A DNA stretch of 64,000 bases from assembly GCF_024721175.1 (NCBI RefSeq), contig NZ_CP099399.1, positions 4,366,160 through 4,430,159 on the forward strand. Reading direction: 5' to 3'. This document shows, piece by piece, positions 63,375 to 64,000 of the stretch. Positions within the stretch are counted from its first letter, which is position 1, and every line of letters starts with the position of its first letter. The position numbers and the translations under genes were made by a program. Source of the stretch: Rhizobium sp. Pop5 (GTDB lineage Bacteria; Pseudomonadota; Alphaproteobacteria; Rhizobiales; Rhizobiaceae). The notes under the pieces were generated by a model. The model was not told the origin of the DNA. It did no database searches and saw only the letters and a program-made list of their open reading frames with translations.

Positions 63375-63898
63375 AATGGCCGCTTCTTAATTTTGCGTAA
63401 AATTCATCGTTGATCTTGCCTTTTGATCCTGCCTAAATGCCTCCAACAAAGGGCGCGGACATCACCTGCAGAGGCTCGGTCTTAACTGCCACGTCGGCAG
63501 GGCGATAAGTTTGTGCCCCTTGTTACGGAGCCATGCGCTTCCGTTTTTTCAAGCACTTGACGGAGTTGGGCCGTAACGTGGCTGTTACGGAACGGGGATG
63601 TTTTGTGCCTTCAGCGGCCACACGTTTAAGGCGAGGCTGCCGGAGAGGGTTAGTTGATATTGCGTTCGGGCTGGTCGGCCGAAAACGAGGATCGACCGTC
63701 AGCCTGGCACGGAGAGCTGATGAAGGTTGCCGCATGAGCGCGGTACCTGCAACGGAATTCTGTGCCGGTCCCTTTAGGGACAGTGTTTGAGTGAACCGGC
63801 AGGTGAGTGGCTCATGAGGATGCCGCCAGCCCGCCAAAGCGGGGAATGATCGGGCGGCTTTTAGCGGACGCCGCCCGAGGGAATTGAAAGGCGGCACA

Positions 63899-64000
63899 AT
63901 GCAGATGAATACGATGACGACAGGCGGGCTCGACAATGGGGATACGGCACCGCAGGCGTTCGGCTCCATTCGCCTGGAAGCAGGAGAAGCAAAGGCGGAA
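63899..64000 (+). CDS. dnaA: Chromosomal replication initiator DnaA, N-terminal part
   Basis: The last 34 codons of the window read MQMNTMTTGGLDNGDTAPQA and continue FGSIRLEAGEAKAE, open to the edge. I recognise this as the N-terminal extension of rhizobial DnaA, and the position after rpsT supports it. An in-frame ATG at 63905 is an alternative start. The AAA+ and DNA-binding domains are beyond the window. Confidence 0.8.
   Translation, partial: MQMNTMTTGGLDNGDTAPQAFGSIRLEAGEAKAE

Noticed and set aside
63533..63790. An 85-codon plus-strand frame in the dnaA control region
   Set aside because: No recognisable domain, no clear ribosome-binding site, Arg-rich composition without a hydrophobic core.
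63046..63898. Chromosomal origin next to dnaA
   Set aside because: No cluster of DnaA boxes (TTATCCACA-like) was found here, and in rhizobia the origin is known to lie near hemE and not beside dnaA.

Overview
The window looks like a chromosomal segment of a Rhizobium of the R. etli/leguminosarum type. This rests on the order ubiB-ubiE-mutM-enoyl-CoA hydratase-rpsT-dnaA at the right end, the protein style, and the GC-rich codon use from about 26.2 kb onward. It has two very different halves.

Positions 1-26.19 kb are accessory DNA, visibly more AT-rich than the rest. The right edge lies inside comM (yifB): only the 3' part of comM, from just before the Walker A motif, remains at 26190-27092. 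A broken serine recombinase abuts that junction, so I read the region as the right part of an island integrated in comM; its left end is outside the window. It holds (a) a tightly coupled minus-strand operon of two glycosyltransferase-like proteins (one running off the left edge), a NodU/CmcH-type carbamoyltransferase, a radical SAM protein and an SGNH hydrolase; (b) a frameshifted small serine recombinase flanked by a 12-bp direct repeat; (c) an HNH nuclease gene split by an IS3-family (IS2-group) element with a 5-bp target duplication; (d) a full-length large serine recombinase; (e) defence-like genes: an OLD-type ATPase/TOPRIM protein, a PD-(D/E)XK nuclease with an EVE-like domain, a metallo-beta-lactamase/RES two-gene operon, and a small membrane protein coupled to a membrane-anchored nSTAND-LRR protein; (f) an intact IS66 element with an 8-bp target duplication; (g) a staphylococcal-nuclease-like membrane protein and a small Cys-rich protein.

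From 27.1 kb to the end the DNA is ordinary rhizobial chromosome: cysK, a LysE exporter, dps, an EamA transporter, Lrp/AsnC regulators, dut, prfC, a LysR/GST pair, RidA proteins, an S10 peptidase, an MFS/GntR pair, pirin, a class II amidotransferase, coaBC, an SDR, and an ArsR/SRPBCC/GFA operon. At 50.8-58.3 kb a minus-strand operon encodes a HutH-like lyase lacking the Ala-Ser-Gly MIO triad, a hydantoinase-like amidohydrolase, an M20 carbamoylase, a DUF917/S-methyl-thiohydantoin desulfurase, a TfoX-like protein and a divergent urocanase. This set fits every step needed to break down ergothioneine or S-methyl-ergothioneine to glutamate and is the strongest metabolic finding.

The last part carries ubiB, ubiE, mutM, an enoyl-CoA hydratase and rpsT. 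It ends with an 850-bp control region holding seven GANTC sites within 272 bp, followed by the first 34 codons of dnaA. No tRNA, rRNA or CRISPR array was seen.
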